Numbered from the stretch's first letter, positions 16,481 through 24,194 are shown. The stretch: 38,801 nt of DNA from Opitutaceae bacterium (GCA_014879845.1 JACSRI010000141.1:1-38801); one strand, 5' to 3'. Notes: a model not told the origin generated them from the sequence alone. Numbers and translations: made by a program.

Positions 16481-17671
16481 TCAGGCCCCCTGCGAACGCT
16501 CCAATTCCTCCGCCAGCCAGTGCGCGGCATCGGCCTCGCGCGGGCGCGACAGCAGATTGTGCAACTCGCCCGAAAGGCGATGCGTGCGCGCGATGCGCTC
16601 GGGATTATCGAGGCAGTCGGCCAGTTCGGCAGCGAGCACCGCGGGACTGGCCGCGTCCTGGATGAACTCCGGATACATCGGCTCCTCGAGCAGGATGTTG
16701 GCGATGCCGAGATACGGGATCGTCACCAGCCAGCGCCCCATGCGGTAGGTCAGCGGATTCGCGCGGTAGGCGATCGCGCCCGGGATGCCGGCAAGCGCAC
16801 ATACCAGCGACATCGTGCCCGAACTCGTGAGCACGGCCGAGGCCGCGACGGCCGCGTCGTTGGCCTCGAGCCGGACGCGCTCCCGCACGGCGGGCCGCCG
16901 CGCCAGTTCCGCCTCGAGAATCCGGCGGATCGTGTCGTTGGGGAAAATCATCACCGCGCGCGCCTCAGGTCGTTGACGCAAATGGGCGGCAAAACCCTCG
17001 AGCAGCACAGGCGCGATCCGCCCCACCGCCGCCCGCCGGCTGCCGGCGAGGAGCAGCACCGGGCCATCCTTGGCGTAGACCAGCGGCGAGACAAAACCCT
17101 CGCTCACGAACGGATGCCCGACGAAGGACACCGGCAGCTTCGTGTCCGCATAGCACTTCACCTCGAAGGGAAAGATGACCGCGAGCGAATCGAGCACGCG
17201 CTGCATGGAGAAACGCCGCCGCGCCTTCCACGCCCAGATTTGCGGGCCGATGTAGTAGGACACGCGGATCGGCCCGCCGCCGGCCCGTGAGAGTTTTTCG
17301 TCAGCGAGTCGCTTCGCCATGCGCAGGTTGAAACCAGGATAGTCGACGAAACACACCACGCGCGGCTGGTGCGCGCGGATCCAGCGCAAGGTCTCGGCAA
17401 ACACCTGACGGAAAAAGCCGAAATGCCGCAGCACTTCGACGAGCCCGACGACCGACGAAGCCGTCAGATCGTAGAGGAGCTGCGCGCCGACCGTCTCGAG
17501 GCGCCGGCCACCGAGCGCTGCGACCCGCAGGTGCGGGTGACGCTCGAGCAAAGCCGAGATCATGCGCGCGGCCTGCTCATCGCCCGAGTGCTCGCCGGCG
17601 ACGATGAGGACGTCCACGCGCCCATGCGCGGGTGGCGGAAAAACGACGGGCGGATGACCGGCGGACGACAT
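16481..17671 (-). CDS. lpxB: lipid-A-disaccharide synthase
   Basis: Inner-membrane-associated glycosyltransferase that condenses UDP-2,3-diacylglucosamine with lipid X to make the lipid A disaccharide. The 396 residues match the family from 'VDVLIVAGEHSGDEQAARMI' through 'GLVEVLRHFGFF', 'FVDYPGFNLRMAKRL', 'YYIGPQIWAWKARR', 'DSLAVIFPFE', 'FVGHPF', 'LLLAGSRRAAVGRI' and 'SSGTMSLVCALAGIPGAIAYRANPLTY' to 'PNILLEE' (here 'ANILLEEPMYPEFIQD'). ATG 17671 chosen; GTG 17677 lies two codons upstream and is possible. It shows that the organism makes lipid A, hence a Gram-negative envelope. The gene is alone, not in the common lpxD-fabZ-lpxA-lpxB operon. A Gfo/Idh/MocA oxidoreductase, often linked to lpx genes elsewhere, lies about 5.5 kb away on the same strand. 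Confidence 0.95.
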   Translation of the reverse strand: MSSAGHPPVVFPPPAHGRVDVLIVAGEHSGDEQAARMISALLERHPHLRVAALGGRRLETVGAQLLYDLTASSVVGLVEVLRHFGFFRQVFAETLRWIRAHQPRVVCFVDYPGFNLRMAKRLADEKLSRAGGGPIRVSYYIGPQIWAWKARRRFSMQRVLDSLAVIFPFEVKCYADTKLPVSFVGHPFVSEGFVSPLVYAKDGPVLLLAGSRRAAVGRIAPVLLEGFAAHLRQRPEARAVMIFPNDTIRRILEAELARRPAVRERVRLEANDAAVAASAVLTSSGTMSLVCALAGIPGAIAYRANPLTYRMGRWLVTIPYLGIANILLEEPMYPEFIQDAASPAVLAAELADCLDNPERIARTHRLSGELHNLLSRPREADAAHWLAEELERSQGA

Positions 17672-17818
17672 CGACACGACGTTGAGACGCGCCCGCGGCG
17701 GCGTCCATCCGCGAACGAGAGAGGCTGTCCAGCGTACGGCAGGCCTCCGCGCCTGCCTCGGACCCCACGCAGTTGGTGCGAGAGGTTCGGACAGGCAGGG
17801 CCCCCTGCCCCCCGGGCC

Positions 17819-19702
17819 TCACGGACCGACGACGTAGAGTTCGACGAGGGAGACACCCGTGGTGCCGTCCTTCCCCGCCACCTGCACGGTGTAGGCACCG
17901 GGATTGAGCGCGATCAGGCACGCCGCGTCCTTCTGGCCGTCGCCGAGGCGGAAGGCGAACGTCGCCTGGCGCGCGGCCTCGAGCGCCGCCTGATTCGGCG
18001 CCTGCTGCCAGTCGTCGTTCGACGCGATCGCCGTCGCACCGCGGAAAACCGTCATGACGGGATCGGCGAGTACACCCGCCACGTTGAACGGTGCGTTGCC
18101 GAGCGTCGGGCCGACCGCGCGCACGAGGAGCGTGAGCGCGACATCGCCATCGATGACAAACCCCGGGATCAGCACCTCCGAACCGGTGCCGACGCGGGCC
18201 CGCGCCGAGATGTTGACCAGGCGCGAGGTCGAGCTCGGCGGATCGAGATCGTAGAGCTCGACCAGGGCGACGCCGGTGGTATTGCCCACGCCGGATGTGA
18301 CCACCGTGTAGAGCTGAGGAGCGAGCGATACCACCATCGCGGCATCCTTCGTCGAGCTGCCGAGCGAGAACGCGAAAACCGACGTGGAGGCGGAAGCGAG
18401 CGCCGCCTGATCGGCGAACTGTCCCCAGTCATCGTTGGCCAGGACCAGACTCGAGCCGGCCATCAGGCTCATCGTCGGGTCGGGCAGCACGCCCGCCACG
18501 CTGAACGGCGACTGCCCCAGGCGCGGGCCGACCGCGCGCACGAGCAGGCTCTTGGTCCCGGTGCCGCTGATGACGAAGCCCGGGATCAGCACCTCGTCGC
18601 CCACGCCGACGCGCGCGCGGGTGGAGAGATTGGCGACCCGCGCGCTGCCGGTGGCCACCACGGCGAGCGCCGCGGCGTTGCTCGTGACGGAACCTCCGGG
18701 GTTGGCCAGCGCCACCGTGTAGGATCCCGCGTCACCGGGCTGGACATTGTTCAGGAACAACGTCGCCTGCGTCGCCCCCGCGATGTCGGCGCCGTCCTTG
18801 CGCCATTGGTAGGTCACGGCCGTCCCCGAGGCCTGGACCGAGAAGAACGCGCCGCTGCCCTGCCTCGAGGTCATGGCCGTCGGCTGGCTGTCGATCGAGG
18901 GCGATGGCGGCGGCGTGACGGTGAGCGTGGCGGAGCTGCTGGTGGCGGAGCCGACGGAGTTGGTTGCGACGCAGTCGTAGGTGCCGGCGTCGCCCAGCAC
19001 GACCGCGCCGAGCGCGAGCGTCGCCGTCGTGGCCCCGGTGATCGGCGTGCCGTCCTTGCGCCACTGCAGCGTGGGCGCCGGCGTGCCGGAGACGGCGACG
19101 GTGAACGACGCGCCGGCCCCGTAGTTGGCCGTCACTGACGCTGGTTGCTGGGTGAAGGACGGAGCGGACTCGACCGCCTCAATCACGATCGTGATCGGGA
19201 ACCGCTCGGTCGATCCGTGCGTCCCGCCGCTGCGGCTGGGTCCGTCGAAGGCCTGGAGGTCGAAGGTGTAGGATCCTGCCGTTGTCGGCGTACCTTGGAT
19301 ACTGCCTGAACTCGCATTGAGCGTGAGGTTTCCCGCCGCTCCGGTGGCGCCGGGCACCGTGAGCCCGGGAGGAAGGATGCCAATGATCGCATAGGACTCC
19401 GGCGTGGCGCTGGGCGCGCCACTCAACGCGAAGACCATGGTGAACGACGTGCCGACCTGCCCGGTGGCCGGACTGGCGGGATTGGTCGCGATCGTGGTGG
19501 CGCCGGTCAGTGCGTTCACCACGCCCGTCGCGAGTGCGACCGGCACGAGGGCCCGCAGCATCTCACCGAGACGGCAGCCAACGGCAAATTCCGACGACGC
19601 GAGGACGCGCAGCATGGGCGTACGCTGCAGCAGCAACACGAGGAGCGAGGAAACCCAGGCCATGCGGGCACCGTGCAGGCGCAGGAGAAGGAACTGATTC
19701 AT
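17819..19702 (-). CDS. secreted Ig-domain protein with duplicated C-terminal module
   Basis: A 627-residue exported protein. ATG 19702 gives an N-terminus of about 30 residues with a hydrophobic stretch 'MAWVSSLLVLLLQ', then a second hydrophobic patch near 48-62; the cut site is uncertain. A putative-Ig (He_PIG-like) domain 'SYAIIGILPPGLTVPG...GTPTTAGSYTFDLQAFD' occupies about 66-170, followed by two I-set-like Ig domains with 'TLQWRKDGTPITGATTATLALGAVVLGDAGTYDCVATNSVGS' and 'TYQWRKDGADIAGATQATLFLNNVQPGDAGSYTVALAN' (about 180-350). Two copies of the 135-residue terminal module (about 355-490 and 493-627) end the protein; they match the C-terminus of the protein at 5551-10116. No enzyme motif is seen. 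Start region reads CCACCATG, with no Shine-Dalgarno. Neighbours give no hint of function. Confidence 0.85.
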   Translation of the reverse strand: MNQFLLLRLHGARMAWVSSLLVLLLQRTPMLRVLASSEFAVGCRLGEMLRALVPVALATGVVNALTGATTIATNPASPATGQVGTSFTMVFALSGAPSATPESYAIIGILPPGLTVPGATGAAGNLTLNASSGSIQGTPTTAGSYTFDLQAFDGPSRSGGTHGSTERFPITIVIEAVESAPSFTQQPASVTANYGAGASFTVAVSGTPAPTLQWRKDGTPITGATTATLALGAVVLGDAGTYDCVATNSVGSATSSSATLTVTPPPSPSIDSQPTAMTSRQGSGAFFSVQASGTAVTYQWRKDGADIAGATQATLFLNNVQPGDAGSYTVALANPGGSVTSNAAALAVVATGSARVANLSTRARVGVGDEVLIPGFVISGTGTKSLLVRAVGPRLGQSPFSVAGVLPDPTMSLMAGSSLVLANDDWGQFADQAALASASTSVFAFSLGSSTKDAAMVVSLAPQLYTVVTSGVGNTTGVALVELYDLDPPSSTSRLVNISARARVGTGSEVLIPGFVIDGDVALTLLVRAVGPTLGNAPFNVAGVLADPVMTVFRGATAIASNDDWQQAPNQAALEAARQATFAFRLGDGQKDAACLIALNPGAYTVQVAGKDGTTGVSLVELYVVGP

Positions 19703-20049
19703 GGTGGATCGAGATCGAGGTGGGACCCGGAGGCGCGCGCCGCCGATGGATCGGGGGAACGACACGCGCCACAGAGCGGAGTCACGGATTCTGAGCGGGA
19801 AGGCTTGAGGCTATTCCCGCGATCGCGGCGATTTGACCGATTCCTAGCCGGTGGCATGACCCACCGGCCGCGGCGCGCGGCCTATGGCGTGTTTTCAAAC
19901 CTCAGTTCGCAAATGAAAGGCGGTGCTCCTGCGCCGCCCTGAATGCGCACCGCTGAGCGTGTGCCGTTCGACGTCCGCGGCCGGGCAGGAGCCCGGCAGT
20001 CCATTCCTAACAAGACGCTCGTGGCGGATGTAGGGTTTGAAAACACGCC
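19703..20049. other. 347-bp region with a 16-bp inverted repeat bounding a structured segment
   Basis: Between the Ig-protein start and the DUF4266 stop. It contains the promoter region of the Ig gene on its left and the inverted-repeat element listed separately on its right. No gene was recognised; short frames crossing it are Arg-rich and look like shadows. Confidence 0.5.
19886..20049. repeat. 164-bp segment bounded by perfect 16-bp inverted repeats
   Basis: GGCGTGTTTTCAAACC (19886-19901) and its exact reverse complement GGTTTGAAAACACGCC (20034-20049) enclose 132 bases. Inside are two further hairpins, GGCGGTGC/GCGCCGCC (19919-19938) and CCGGGC-AGGA-GCCCGG (19981-19996). The octamer CCTCAGTT follows each arm, in the same orientation (19900-19907 and 20048-20055). 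The right arm ends exactly on the DUF4266 stop. It could be a small non-autonomous mobile element or a terminator-type structure. Confidence 0.6.
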
Positions 20050-20280
20050 TCAGTTGCACCCACACCCGCCGCCACCGACCCCGCGACCGCCGCTCGAGCC
20101 CTCGCGCGAGAAGTAGATGTGCTCGCTCATCGCCGCGTGCAACGGATCGCGGTCGGGGCGCATGGTGTAATCCGCGAGGTTGGCGCGCTCCCAGGGCTGC
20201 ACGGAGGTGCATCCGGAGGAAACGACGAGCAGGCCAACGGCAACCAGGGCAGCGAGGATGAGACGAATCCGGATCTTCAT
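20050..20280 (-). CDS. DUF4266 small lipoprotein
   Basis: A 76-residue lipoprotein. The signal 'MKIRIRLILAALVAVGLLVVSSGC' ends in a lipobox with acylated Cys24; the mature part is only about 53 residues, with the family core 'QPWERANLADYTMRPDRDPLHAAMSEHIYFSREGSSGGRGVGGGGCGCN'. The end is Gly-rich and carries two closely spaced Cys (CGC) one residue before the C-terminus. The family is uncharacterised as far as I know. It is the last gene of the operon with TlpA, ApbE and DUF3570; ATG overlaps the TlpA stop (ATGA, 20277-20280) and has a good GGAGG seven bases upstream. Presence of TlpA suggests the CGC cysteines change redox state, which is an inference. Confidence 0.9.
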   Translation of the reverse strand: MKIRIRLILAALVAVGLLVVSSGCTSVQPWERANLADYTMRPDRDPLHAAMSEHIYFSREGSSGGRGVGGGGCGCN

Positions 20281-20819
20281 GGTGTTTCCTCCAGCAGGGC
20301 CGCGATCTCGCCACGCAGGCGGTCGCGCGTGGCGTCCCCCTCGAATCCCGCGTGCACGAACCGCACGACGCCCCGGCCATCGAGGACAAAGGTGGTCGGC
20401 ATGGTGGGCACGTCGACACGCTGCACGAGCTTCATGCCCGCATCTCGGACGACGGAAAACGACACGGGATGCTTCTTCAGGAAGGCCTCCATGGCGCCGC
20501 GGTTCTGGTCGACACTGACGGCGACCACCCGCACGCCCCGCGGTCCGAACTCCGCCTGCACTGCGTCGAGCACGGGAAACGCAGCCCGACAGGGCGGACA
20601 CCACGAGGCCCAGAAATCGACGACCACCACCCGCGCTCCGGAAGTGTCGGGCCACGTGCCCTCGAGGCCGTGCTCGTCGGGAGCCGGAAAACCCTGGCCG
20701 ACCGCAAGCGGCTCGGCGCGGCTCGAGGCGATGGCGGCCACGATGGTCACGATCGCGAGGATATGCCGTCCGCAGGCGCGTGGCGCCCGCAGGCCGCGCG
20801 GAAGTGCGTCAGTACACAT
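20277..20819 (-). CDS. TlpA-type thioredoxin-like protein
   Basis: A 180-residue exported thiol oxidoreductase (from ATG 20819). The N-terminal hydrophobic segment 'HILAIVTIVAAIASSRA' fits a signal peptide with a long Arg-rich n-region. The thioredoxin fold shows 'VVVVDFWASWCPPCRAAFPVLDAVQ' with the active-site C74-P-P-C77, then 'VRVVAVSVDQN', the cis-Pro segment 'VPTMPTTFVLDGRGVVRFVHAGF'. TlpA/ResA proteins reduce disulfides outside the cytoplasm and usually serve cytochrome or metal-site assembly; here the operon partners are ApbE, DUF3570 and DUF4266, so a substrate among those is likely (inference). The start at 20849 ('MSDRPGVSAG') would extend it by ten residues and overlap the ApbE gene by 41 rather than 11 bases. 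Confidence 0.93.
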   Translation of the reverse strand: MCTDALPRGLRAPRACGRHILAIVTIVAAIASSRAEPLAVGQGFPAPDEHGLEGTWPDTSGARVVVVDFWASWCPPCRAAFPVLDAVQAEFGPRGVRVVAVSVDQNRGAMEAFLKKHPVSFSVVRDAGMKLVQRVDVPTMPTTFVLDGRGVVRFVHAGFEGDATRDRLRGEIAALLEETP

Positions 20820-21801
20820 ACCGGCAGAAACCCCGGGTCTGTCGCTCATCGCGCTCGGTGGCGATGCAGCCCTCGGCCCCGAAATAGTCGTCGATCAGCT
20901 TCAACCCCTCCGCGGGCCCGAGGACGAACGCCGTGGTCGAAAGCAGTCCCGCCTCGAGGCAGCTGTTGGCCACGACCGTGACCGAGCGGCACTCGTTGGA
21001 CACCGGGTATCCGTTCCGTGGATCGATGATATGGCCGAAGCGCCGTCCGCCCACCTCGAAGCACCGGATGTAGTCACCCGAGGTCGCGATCCCGGCATCG
21101 CTCACCGCGAGGCGCGCGCGCACCGTGCCGGGCGAGCGCGAATCCTCCACGCCGACCGCCCAGCAGGGCGCGCCCGGCGGCGCACCGATCACGCGCACAT
21201 CGTGGCCGAAATCGACCAGGACATTGGCCACGCCGTGCGCACGTGCGATGTCGAGCACGCGGTCGACGGCGTACTCCTTGCCGAATCCGCCGAGATCGAG
21301 CCCCATGCCCGCTTCCGGAAGGTAGATGCGCCCGGGCTCGCGCCGCACGCGCGACCATCCCGTCCTGCCCAGCGCGTGGGTGACCTCGTCGACCGAGGGC
21401 ACGCGCGGAGTGGGAGCACGGTAGTTCCACAGACGGAGCAGGGGCAGGATCGTCGGATCGATGATCCCGCGCGTGAGCACGTGGATCTGATCGGCGAGCG
21501 CGAAGATGCGCTCGGCCTCGTTGTCGACCGCGACCCAATCGCGTCCGGCCGCAGCATTGATCCGCCCGATGAGCGAGTCGGGCCGGAAGCGCGTGTATTT
21601 CGCCTCGAACGCGTGGACCCAGGTGACCGCCTCGCGGACGAAGGCCTGGCCAGCACCGCGGTCAGCCGCGGCGTACTGGATCTCGCACTGCGTACCCAGG
21701 GCCTGGAAACGCACACGGTCGGGCAGCCGCGTTCCGGTCGCGCCGGTATCGCCTGCGGCCGACGGGCCGTCGCGACCTTGATGGGAGTTCTCTAGAACCA
21801 T
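20809..21801 (-). CDS. apbE: ApbE-family FAD:protein FMN transferase, divergent
   Basis: A 330-residue ApbE homologue. ApbE enzymes cleave FAD and attach FMN to Thr of a 'DxxSGAT' motif. Family landmarks: 'FEAKYTRFRPDSLIGRIN' (65-82), 'GLDLGGFGKEYAVDRV' (167-182), 'SDAGIATSGDY' (234-244), 'HIIDPRNGYPV' (257-267) and 'SCLEAGLLSTTAFVLGPAEG' (280-299). Two oddities. At G285 the family normally has Asp of 'ADALATAL', a magnesium ligand; the Thr four residues on (T289) is kept. No signal peptide or lipobox is visible, though most ApbE act in the periplasm. The start (ATG 21801) overlaps the DUF3570 stop by ten bases and leaves no room for a clear signal peptide upstream. Its probable substrate is the preceding barrel, which carries the acceptor motif. 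Confidence 0.88.
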   Translation of the reverse strand: MVLENSHQGRDGPSAAGDTGATGTRLPDRVRFQALGTQCEIQYAAADRGAGQAFVREAVTWVHAFEAKYTRFRPDSLIGRINAAAGRDWVAVDNEAERIFALADQIHVLTRGIIDPTILPLLRLWNYRAPTPRVPSVDEVTHALGRTGWSRVRREPGRIYLPEAGMGLDLGGFGKEYAVDRVLDIARAHGVANVLVDFGHDVRVIGAPPGAPCWAVGVEDSRSPGTVRARLAVSDAGIATSGDYIRCFEVGGRRFGHIIDPRNGYPVSNECRSVTVVANSCLEAGLLSTTAFVLGPAEGLKLIDDYFGAEGCIATERDERQTRGFCRYVY

Positions 21802-22988
21802 AAAGAGATGCCGCCGGTGACGATGTCGGCGGTGGCGTAGGCGCTGGCGGGGGTCACGCCGTCGCGGCCCCGCATGTCGTAGCGCTCAACGGCGACGTCG
21901 GCCGACCAGCGATCGTCGTGCCGGTAGGTGAGTTTGAGGCCGAGCGTGGTGGCCTCAAACTGGGAGAGCCGGTAGTCCGACGAGTAGTGCGGCGCCGAGC
22001 CATCGGGTTCCGGCGCGGGCACGATCGCGGACTGGTCGAGATCGTAGTAGTAGAAATCCGCCTGTCCCTGGCGGTAGTAGCGCAGGTAGGGGCTGAGCAC
22101 CCAGCGTTCGCCGACTTTCTGCAGCCACGCCATCTCGAGGGTGTCGCTGTCGATGCCGTGGGAGTCGCTGTAGAAGCGCACCGATGCCTCGAGGCTCGCG
22201 TGCGCAGGCTCAAAGTGGCGCGCGACCTGAGCGAACACGATCGTCTTGTCGCGCGAGTCCGGCCGGTTCTCGGCAAAAGTCAGCGGCAGCGGAAAACCCG
22301 GCAGGATCTCGACCGTCTTCTGCACGAGCTTGTAGGGATCGGAGAGGTACCCGCTCGAGTTGCCGAGGGTGAGGTTGACCGTGAGAACGGTGTTCCTGTC
22401 GATCAGCTGCACCAGCCCGGCCATGACATCGCGCGAGTCCTTGTTGCGCCCCTCGCTGAAAAACACCGGGTGGATGCGATCGTCCGTGTAGGCAAAACCG
22501 AGCTGCAGCTGCGTGTTCTTCTCATTGAAGTCGCACAGCCAGGTCAGCGCGTAGCCGCTCGAGGTGTAGTCGTCCTCGGTGCTGTAGGCGTACTGGAGAT
22601 TCACGGTCTGCATGCCGAACGTATGCGCGAGGTCGACGACGACTGCACTGCGCTCATCCTCCATCACCGCGAGCGGCACCTCGTCCGAGCCGTCTGGGGC
22701 GGGCGCGCCGGTCGGCGTGGCGCCGCTGATCGTGTCGATCACGCCGCGCACCTTGAGCGCGGTCGCAGTGCCGAGGTCGAGCGTGGCGCGGGCGTTGTGG
22801 TTGCGCACGCGGATACGGTCGTCGGCCTCCTGGTAATCCTGGTATTTGTATGCGAGCGAGTTCTCCGCGCGCAGAAGGCGGGGCAGCGTCGCGGCGAGGG
22901 CCAGGCAGAACGCGAGAATGCGGGCGGCCGCCGGGGCCGATCGGCAGGAAGACGGTTCGAACTGGGGGGATGCAGGCGTTGGGAACAT
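21792..22988 (-). CDS. DUF3570 outer-membrane barrel-like protein with a flavinylation motif
   Basis: A 398-residue protein that opens the four-gene operon. ATG 22988 gives a signal peptide with hydrophobic core 'ILAFCLALAATLPRLL' (cut near A41-E42). The rest is alternating polar/apolar strands rich in Tyr, Trp and acidic residues ending '...GISLWF', a terminal Phe as expected for BAM-assembled barrels. Residues 85-93 read DTISGATPT, a match to the ApbE target consensus Dxx(S/T)GA(T/S), so T91 is a candidate FMN site. It lies in a probable loop after the first strand pair, followed by a Pro/Gly/Asp-rich stretch. The DUF3570/ApbE/TlpA/DUF4266 set is a recurring neighbourhood in Gram-negatives (my recollection, not checked); its function is unknown to me. 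The gene has no Shine-Dalgarno. Confidence 0.88.
   Translation of the reverse strand: MFPTPASPQFEPSSCRSAPAAARILAFCLALAATLPRLLRAENSLAYKYQDYQEADDRIRVRNHNARATLDLGTATALKVRGVIDTISGATPTGAPAPDGSDEVPLAVMEDERSAVVVDLAHTFGMQTVNLQYAYSTEDDYTSSGYALTWLCDFNEKNTQLQLGFAYTDDRIHPVFFSEGRNKDSRDVMAGLVQLIDRNTVLTVNLTLGNSSGYLSDPYKLVQKTVEILPGFPLPLTFAENRPDSRDKTIVFAQVARHFEPAHASLEASVRFYSDSHGIDSDTLEMAWLQKVGERWVLSPYLRYYRQGQADFYYYDLDQSAIVPAPEPDGSAPHYSSDYRLSQFEATTLGLKLTYRHDDRWSADVAVERYDMRGRDGVTPASAYATADIVTGGISLWF
22710..22736 (-). other. candidate FMN-attachment motif DTISGATPT in the DUF3570 protein
   Basis: Nine codons encode D-T-I-S-G-A-T-P-T. ApbE-modified proteins such as NqrB, NqrC and RnfG carry Dxx(S/T)GA(T/S), with FMN on the final Thr or Ser. 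Here the motif is complete, and the ApbE-like gene begins ten bases before this gene ends. Confidence 0.65.
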
Positions 22989-23061
22989 GCGACGGGAGGA
23001 AGGGCGCAGACGTGCCCCGACCCGGAGAATCCGAACGAGGCGCACGATGAGAGCGCGTTCC

Positions 23062-23082
23062 CCCGCGGGCAATTCCCGCGGG
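23062..23082. terminator. hairpin between the Gfo-type gene and the DUF3570 operon
   Basis: CCCGCGGG-CAATT-CCCGCGGG: an 8-bp stem and five-base loop. The two genes around it are on the minus strand, so it could stop transcription from the upstream oxidoreductase and separate it from the DUF3570 operon 74 bases further on. No clear T-run on the minus strand. Confidence 0.4.
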
Positions 23083-23204
23083 TTCGGCGCGGGGGTTTTG
23101 ATCCCGTTGTTACAGGGTGTGTTCCCCAGATGAGTGCGATACCCCAGAGGGTGGTCGCCGGCGTGCCGCCGGTGGCGCCCGGTCCGGCGCAGGTGCCGTC
23201 AGCC

Positions 23205-24194
23205 TCAGGCGTGACGAACGGCGGCGGCGCGGATCTGGTTCGTGATGGCCAGGGCGACCTCGAGGGCGGACTTGCCGAGGCCGGCGCCGACCTTGGGCTC
23301 GCGGGCGTGCCGGACGGCCTCGACGAACGAGGCCAGTTCAAGGCGCAGCGGCTCGCCCTTCTCCAGTGGTATCCGCTCGACGGGCACGGCGGCGAGGTCG
23401 CCGGGCTTGGCCGCGCCGGTCATGAGTTTCTGCGCGTACTCGAGCATGCCGGACTTGCGCACGATGTGGCCGGCCTGGTTCATGAAATCGAAGGAGAAAT
23501 ATCCGGTCGGCTGGAACACCCGGATCTCGCGCAGCTTCTTCAGCGACATGCGGGAGACATTGAGCGTCGCCACGCAGCCGTTCTCGAACTCGATGCGGGC
23601 ATTCGCGATGTCCTCCGTGCGCGAGAGCACGCTCACGCCCACGCTGTCGATGCGCGCGACCGGCGACTTCACGAGCTCGAGCACGATCCCGATGTCGTGG
23701 ATCATCAAGTCGAGGACCACACCCACCTCGGTGCCGCGCGGCTGGAAGGGCGCGAGGCGCTCGGTCATGATGTACTTCGGCGAGACGACCTCCTTCTCGA
23801 GGAAGCCCATGACCGGGTTGAAATGCTCGATGTGCCCGACCTGCACGACCGCATGCGCGGCGCGCGCCGCCTCGAGGATCCGTTCGGCCTCCTCGCGGCT
23901 GGTGCAAAGCGGCTTTTCGATGAGCAGGTGGCAGCCCTTGGCGAGGAGCGGCAGCGCGACCTCGCAGTGGCGGTCGGTCGGCACGGCCACGCTCACGGCG
24001 TCGCATGCCTCACCCAGTTCGTCGAGCGTGGCAAAGCGCCGGCACTGGTAGAGTGCGCAGATCTCGGCCGCGCGGGCGTCGTTGACCTCGTAGATGCCGG
24101 CGAGTTCGGCGCCGGGAATCTCGCGGTAGATCCGCGCGTGGTGTTGCCCGAGGTAGCCGGTGCCGGCGACGCCGCATTGGATGGTCGTGGTCAT
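23205..24194 (-). CDS. Gfo/Idh/MocA family NAD(P)-dependent oxidoreductase
   Basis: A 329-residue sugar-type dehydrogenase. The N-terminal Rossmann fold has 'GVAGTGYLGQHHARIYREIPG' near residues 8-28, then 'AVSVAVPTDRHCEVALPLLAKGCHLLIEKPL' with the catalytic EKP motif, and 'VQVGHIEHFNPVM'. The latter, 'GHIE.FNP', is also typical of UDP-GlcNAc 3-dehydrogenases of the GnnA kind, which act before LpxA in bacteria that make lipid A with amide-linked acyl chains; a GnnB aminotransferase would be needed and none is in the window. Substrate therefore remains open. ATG 24194 gives a normal length; ATG 24215 extends it by seven residues. The start lies 23 bases from the palindromic repeat at 24218-24297. 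Confidence 0.9.
   Translation of the reverse strand: MTTTIQCGVAGTGYLGQHHARIYREIPGAELAGIYEVNDARAAEICALYQCRRFATLDELGEACDAVSVAVPTDRHCEVALPLLAKGCHLLIEKPLCTSREEAERILEAARAAHAVVQVGHIEHFNPVMGFLEKEVVSPKYIMTERLAPFQPRGTEVGVVLDLMIHDIGIVLELVKSPVARIDSVGVSVLSRTEDIANARIEFENGCVATLNVSRMSLKKLREIRVFQPTGYFSFDFMNQAGHIVRKSGMLEYAQKLMTGAAKPGDLAAVPVERIPLEKGEPLRLELASFVEAVRHAREPKVGAGLGKSALEVALAITNQIRAAAVRHA

Noticed and set aside
21733-21753. GDTGATG near the N-terminus of the ApbE-like protein as a self-flavinylation site
   Set aside because: The Asp is directly before TGAT instead of three residues before it, so it does not fit Dxx(S/T)GAT.
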